This document shows, in pieces, positions 58,548 to 64,000 of a stretch of DNA of 64,000 nucleotides. Location: the NCBI RefSeq assembly GCF_009905375.1, contig NC_133647.1, positions 5,954,595 to 6,018,594 on the forward strand, read 5' to 3'. Under the pieces are notes generated by a model. The model was not told the origin of the DNA, did no database searches, and saw only the letters and a list, made by a program, of their open reading frames with translations. The translations under genes and the position numbers were made by a program. The stretch comes from Apium graveolens (lineage: Eukaryota > Streptophyta > Magnoliopsida > Apiales > Apiaceae). Position 1 is the stretch's first letter. Each line of letters begins with the position of its first letter.

Positions 58548-60107
58548 TACTTTCACATTGTACAAACCAATGAATATAAATCCTACTTGATCTCTTTCTT
58601 GCTCATTTTTTAAAGTCAAGTCATTCTCCAGTAACCAAGGGTAGTGAAAAGTCACCCTCAAATGAGTACTTTATACTTTGTTGCAATGCATTCCAAATTT
58701 TTTTCTCGATGATCATGTAAGTGAATCATCTTAATTCCCACCAAAATATCCCACTTGAACAAAAAATCCCCACACTTAGAATTTTACCAATCCCAAACAT
58801 ATATCACAATACTCCACCAGTCAATCAAGACAAAAATAAACACTTAAGCTCAAGATTTAATTGGTGACATACGAAGATAAAGGATATAGGCTCAAGGGGG
58901 CTCACTAAGAATTATTTTTTCAAGGTACTGTTTGGGATAATAAGGTTAATCCTGACGCCTTTATCATTTTTACACATACACAATATCAATATGCGCACTA
59001 TCTGGTATAAAACAAGTTCTAGAGCAACATGCACAATGAAGAATAAGTCACACAAAAAAGATTAATGAAGGATACATCAATCATAAAATTAAGCTCAAGA
59101 ACTCAGAGGGTAATAGCATGTTACACTCATAAAAATTAACAATAACGCACATTGAAGTTTTAGATTTTCGCAAGCACATACAAGACACCATCATGCACAC
59201 GATATTTTATGCTAAGGAGACATACACATGAAACACAAAAAATAAGTCCAAACAGTGGGTATTTATCCTTATTAACACGCTATATTTACAAGGAAACAAT
59301 ATTTTTTAATATTTTTATATTTTTTTGTGTTTTCCTAATTTATATCACATTTTAACTTACAATTGTGAACATATCATTAAACTATACTAAGAGAAAAAAA
59401 AAGAAAACTCCTCAATATTAAAGATTGATTTGTTGTGAGTAGCCACATGCGTACAAAAACATCGACCTTTGCACCATGAGAAGCCATGATCTCCCTACGA
59501 GTAGTCTGTCTAATCCAAGTCGCTTCACCATGGAGAGTTCAACCTTCACCGTAGTATGCATTTCTTCTATTGTGGACTTAATAAAAAGATCTTCTGGAAC
59601 TCTAAATCCGATCTCCACTGTTCAAAAGTTAGATGTCAGAGTAATAAAGATGTCCGAAATTGAAAATAATCTGACCGTTGAAACTCCGGAAAATGCAAAA
59701 AATAAGGCAGTCGACTCAACTAGAAAATTTCCTGCGATTTTTTCATCTTCAGCGCCTGGAACTACAACTTCAAACAAACACATCAAGGTAACTTGTGGGC
59801 GTAAAAAACTAACTCTAACTAATAATATAGTCTTGAGTTGCCTCCCAAGAAGCGCTTTTCTGTAATGTCTTTTTATAGACATGAAACCAATCTTTTTACT
59901 TGAAAATTTCATACCTTAATGTAAAATTTTGCAGTGAGTCTTTTGGAGGTAATTTAAATATCTTATGCGGAACCACTTTCTTGATGAAAATATTCAACCT
60001 TCTCCGCTCTGCAAAAGAATCTATTCAAGGGACTTGTAGCAAGATTTGCGTACAAAAAGAGTGAACAATATTACCAAAATTTGACATAAGCCATCCAACA
60101 CCTATCT
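58548..60107 (-). other. V internal sequence, right of E
   Basis: Mostly noncoding. The minus frame 59622-59912 encodes RKALLGRQLKTI, a string (GCGCTTCTTGGGAGGCAAC on DNA) that I associate with the region just downstream of pol in Tat/Athila-type gypsy elements. Frame 59418-59618 continues in the same direction. The rest (58548-59400 and 59913-60107) shows nothing recognisable. It ends abruptly at a truncated Y LTR. Confidence 0.4.
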
Positions 60108-60430
60108 GTGTAAGACTTTACTTATTGTAGCAATCAATAAATGGATATGTTTTAAGATTTCTTATTATAATAGAATAGAATTCCTTATTGATTGTGTAGC
60201 TGTGCAGAATATAAGCACGTATTAGGTTTTCACTATAGGTGTCACGAATTGATATATCTTTCATGTAACCTAGCAACTCTCAAGGATTATTGTTCATCCA
60301 TTGAGAGAGTAGTTTTGTAATTAGTTTTTATCAGTCAATACAAAACTGTTTCATTCTGTTGAGTATATAATTCGATTTGTTTGCATAAACTGTATCCACC
60401 CCCTTCTATAGTTGTATTAAGGACCTAACA
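60108..60430 (+). repeat. Copia Y 3' LTR, 5'-truncated (unit 3)
   Basis: Matches 1342-1664 from GTGTAAGACTTTACTTATTG to CTAACA. The first ~200 bp of the LTR and all upstream Y sequence are absent. Confidence 0.85.
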
Positions 60431-61886
60431 ACAAGGGTTCTATGACTTGTAAAATACTAATCTATAACTAATATTAGACTCAGGAATAACAGTAGCTTTC
60501 TTTTTACTCTTTCTGCAATCAGTATCAATATGATTACTATTACCATATTTAAAACAAGTTTTCTTAGGAACATCAAGAATATACTTGTAATTACCTGCTT
60601 TATTTATATCCTGTAATTAAGCTCTTTATTCTCAGCAATTAAACTATCATTTTCAATTGACTTATTCTTAAAGTTAACATACAGAGAATTTAAGAACCTT
60701 TTTAATTTAAAAAAGTTATCAGTATCTATGGGAAAAATAGTCATTTGTACCTTATCAGTGGAAGGCACATCCTCTCCATGATTTGCCATCAGTGCATATC
60801 ATTCATCATCACTGTTAGGTCTGGATGTATCCATCCAGTCCTTGTTTGAGCTTGAGGTGAAGAGTGCTTTTCCAGTTGACTTAGGACACTAAGTAGCAAG
60901 ATGTCCCCTTTCATTGTAGTTGTACAAGTCACCTTGGCCTTGTCAAACTTTCTTCCCTTTAAGGAACGACCTTAATTCTTTATAAATTTCCCTTTGCCAT
61001 CACCATATTACTTTTTATTAAAACCACCTTTTCTTTGTGGCATTCCGAATCTCATCCTCCTGAAACCTTTCACTAATATTGCAGAAATTTCAACAACTTG
61101 AGGATCATCAGTATCTGACATCTCAACCATATTCCTTCTTCTTGAATTCTCAGTGGCCCTTTCCTTGTTCCTGTGAGTTTCAGAATTGGGTGCTACAACC
61201 TTCATTTTCTGTCATTTCTTGTTCTTCCTTTATTAGATCTCCAAATAATGGGTTTTCAGCATCCGATAGACTTCATCCAGTGACAGTTGATCAAGATTAT
61301 ACTGATGCCTGATAATGGATGCCTCTGTATACCATTCTTCAAGTAGAGCCCTTAGAAACTTGGTGTTGGAATCCTCTCTATCATATTCCTTTCCAACTAA
61401 GGACAGTTCATTCAACAATGTCAGAAATCTGTCATAAGTGTCAGTAATGGTTTCTTCAGGCTTAACATCAAACTTTTCATACTCTTTAATAAGAACATCC
61501 CTTCTATTATTCTTGATTGCCAATGTTCCTAGATACTGAGTTTCCAAATCATCCCATATAGGTTTGGTAGTCTTGCACGGAATCATTCTGTTTGATATAA
61601 CATCGTCCAAACTGTTGTGAAGAATATTTCTGAATTTAGCATCATTAAGCATTACTTCATTCTCAGGATCTTACCATTCAGATATTTCTTTCCTGATATA
61701 GAGTTCAGGAACTATTGTTGTCATTGGCACAACCTTTTCAGGATAAGAAGGTCCATGATTTATTATATCAACATAAGCATCATCAATGGCTTCAAGAAAT
61801 ATTAGCATCTTTACTCTCCAAGTCAAGTAGTCATCCTTTTTCAGGATTGGGATCTTCATGCTTTCATGCTTACTTCTTGACATCAT
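60431..61886 (-). pseudogene. Copia X gag (unit 3)
   Basis: Third copy, full length compared with unit 2. One extra in-frame TAA after RKEISEW (61668-61670), then open 61233-61652 to the same stop after LKTHYLEI as in units 1 and 2. Downstream pieces are frame-shifted and the tail (60604-60789) keeps MANHGEDVPSTDKVQMTIFP. Confidence 0.8.
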
Positions 61887-61916
61887 GATCTTTTCTAATT
61901 AACAATCAATAACACT

Positions 61917-61928
61917 GCTATGATACCA
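61917..61928 (-). other. Primer binding site of copia X (unit 3), mutated
   Basis: Minus strand TGGTATCATAGC, one base changed from the units 1 and 2 version. Confidence 0.75.
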
Positions 61929-61930
61929 CT

Positions 61931-62440
61931 TGTTACCCAGTAAATGATAATTGTTTAAGGGGTTGGATATAATTATCAAACAATTTGATATCAAGAAAGT
62001 AAAGTAAGAATAAATGAATCAAATAATAGTTTATTAATTCTATTATAAACTGATACAAAACACTCTCAAGAAAATTAATGTTCTTGAGAGCTGCTAGGTT
62101 ATGATAATACTCAAGAAATGCAAACCCTAAAAGATAACCTATTCTGTGTTTATATATTACACAACTAATCTATCAAACTCTATCAATTACAAGATATGTT
62201 ACAATATGATTTATCTTGTTTCTTTACATATCTAATCAACAATTTCGATCCTATAAATCAGGAACCAATAGTACACCTTTCCACAAATGCTAGGACTTTA
62301 TAAATCATCAAATCCTGATTTACACTGTGATCCTGATAACAAGTCATATCCTGATGTCATGATAAATCCTGATGCAGATATTGACGACATGCAAATCTTG
62401 ACTTGTTGACAGATGCTGATTTTCTAGCAAATCATGATTC
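61931..62440 (-). repeat. Copia X 5' LTR (unit 3)
   Basis: Paralog of 2792-3317 and 31515-32048. The upper end is shortened: a T-run replaces the last ~20 bases. Confidence 0.75.
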
Positions 62441-64000
62441 CTGACTTTTTTTTAGCATCCATTTTTACCTCATGTCAGAATGATTTAAGACATCAGTTTC
62501 TTTTTATAATCTGATATGTATTAGGAAGTTTTAACTAAACATGCATATTGTTACTTTAAAATTAGCTATTTGTGAGTGTTACGATCTATTTAAACACTAA
62601 TATAAATTTTAACTAAGGATACACCACTTGGATGGCACTTTAGCTCTTGTGCTATACAAGTGAGTTACTTGTGTGGCATTTCTTAAAAAAAAGTTACGCA
62701 AGTTATTACTAAAGAGGCTAAAAATTAATATTTAATAAATAAAAACTACCGAGAAGTCTCAGGGTGAGCTCTATACAAGCATCAACTTCAATAGCATTTT
62801 AATAAGTTCAAGTTAGTGTATTATAAATATTTGAGGTTCGCGACAAGAATGAAGATCTGTAGTGGTGGTCAGTGATCAGAAAAATTACCAGAGTGCGTTG
62901 ATTGGTACTTAAGAAACATTTGAGATTGTGAGGGTTAATGTTTTCCTTCTCAGAGCTCCCAAAAACGTAGCCTCACAATGTGCCTACGTACCTCATTTTA
63001 TAGGGGATCAAGCCGTGGTCCAATAGGAGTTGTCAAACCAACTTTCTATTATAACTCGAACATTTAATTGCTTTAGGAATGACCAGCGATGCGGCATCAT
63101 CACAAAGGCCCAAGGCTCGGTTATGAATTCAGAACTTCACAGATAAGAAAACTCCCCGATCGGTGGATATGATATCTTCTACCGCTATCATCGTCGATCG
63201 TAACCACAAGTATAACCATGACTTACCGCAAATGCTCAAGCGCATCCTTGCCCCCGATAAGGATAACCCACCAGACTTCAAGACAAGTAATCCCAAGCGT
63301 ATAAGTGTAATGTGCGAGATAAACCTAAAGTCTCCCGATGAGGACAACTTGTCAATTGTAGAGATAGGGCTCCCAAAGCACACACTAAATATTTAACAAT
63401 CGTTCCCCTATGAGGACAATGCGCAAGACTACAGAAAGACACCTTCAATATGTTTTTTGAGATGATGGGCTCCCGGCCCAGAGGCCTTTTTTCCTTCTTG
63501 GAGTGTGCCATAAGAGGATTGGAGTCCTCCGTAGGCTCCTTGAGATGCTTAGGGCACGCCCTAGGAATAGGAGAGTTCCTTCAAGGGATCCTCCTCTTCA
63601 CTTATATACTTCTAATATTTCATTTAGTTCCTATTTGGGGTTTAAGATTTACGGTTCAGGGCCTCTAGGCCCTAAATATTAGAACCCAAACCCTAAATTA
63701 ATATATGCCCTAAACCCTGGGAACCAAACTCTAAATTAATCTTGGAACCTAATTTAACAGCTTTTAATACTTTAGGGTTCACCATTTCCTAATTTGAGTT
63801 AAAAAATTGAAATACAATAAAATTATTACTGAATTTTTGTTAAAAAATAGCAAACACATGGGACTGAAATGCTTATTTCGAATAACCCACCTGCCAAATG
63901 AGTGATAACTAATGTTCTTTTATTTAATTAAAGTTAAATACTGTATATTACCAATGTAAAAATATGTAATAGCATTGTATTACGCATTTACCAAAGTCAT
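62441..64000. repeat. Unassigned dispersed repeat R (unit 3), runs off the window
   Basis: Paralog of 32049-33620, including the ~0.26-kb segment missing in unit 1. Open 77-codon frame at 63163-63396, not recognised. Confidence 0.6.

Noticed and set aside
1..64000. tRNA, rRNA or host gene with exon structure
   Set aside because: None seen by reading both strands; the only tRNA-like strings are retrotransposon primer binding sites.

Overview
This is AT-rich plant nuclear DNA made almost entirely of nested, decayed transposable elements; I found no convincing host gene, rRNA, tRNA or CRISPR array. The evidence for a plant is the set of Ty1/copia and Ty3/gypsy LTR retrotransposons with initiator-tRNA-Met primer sites (TGGTATCAGAGC type), a chromodomain gypsy, a Mutator-like element and a CACTA end. 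A eudicot is most likely. The gag/accessory-ORF style hints at an asterid such as an umbellifer, but that is only an impression.

Layout. The window is a direct repeat of very large units. Unit 1 is about 1-27139 (its left end lies outside the window), unit 2 is about 27140-48716 (continuing into an element that runs to about 60107), and unit 3 is 60108-64000 (its right end lies outside). The shared order is: copia X (minus, with the 3' end of copia Y embedded in it), an unassigned repeat R, a copia integrase fragment (minus), copia W, satellite B, an AT-rich unassigned stretch, a gypsy RNase H fragment, satellite A (about 175-180 bp period), and gypsy G (chromodomain, 3' LTR) nested in copia Z. 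Unit 1 differs from unit 2 by a Mutator-like insertion (13291-14198), by retaining W as a deleted full element where unit 2 has only a solo LTR, and by extra G 5' LTR/gag, CACTA and satellite material.

The best-preserved element is copia E at 49831-58542 on the minus strand. It has 616-bp LTRs about 98% identical by eye, a 5-bp target duplication (TTTTC), PBS, PPT, a 778-aa gag, a pol with protease, integrase, reverse transcriptase and RNase H all in one frame but broken by stop codons, and an extra ORF between pol and the 3' LTR. E sits inside an older gypsy-like element, V.

The most interesting points are: (i) accessory ORFs downstream of pol in at least three copia families here, with a C-terminal motif I can match by eye between E and X; (ii) paralogous filled/empty sites and full-element/solo-LTR pairs that order the insertions relative to the duplication; and (iii) two related satellite families, one inside a gypsy element. 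All similarity statements come from reading the sequence, not from alignment software.
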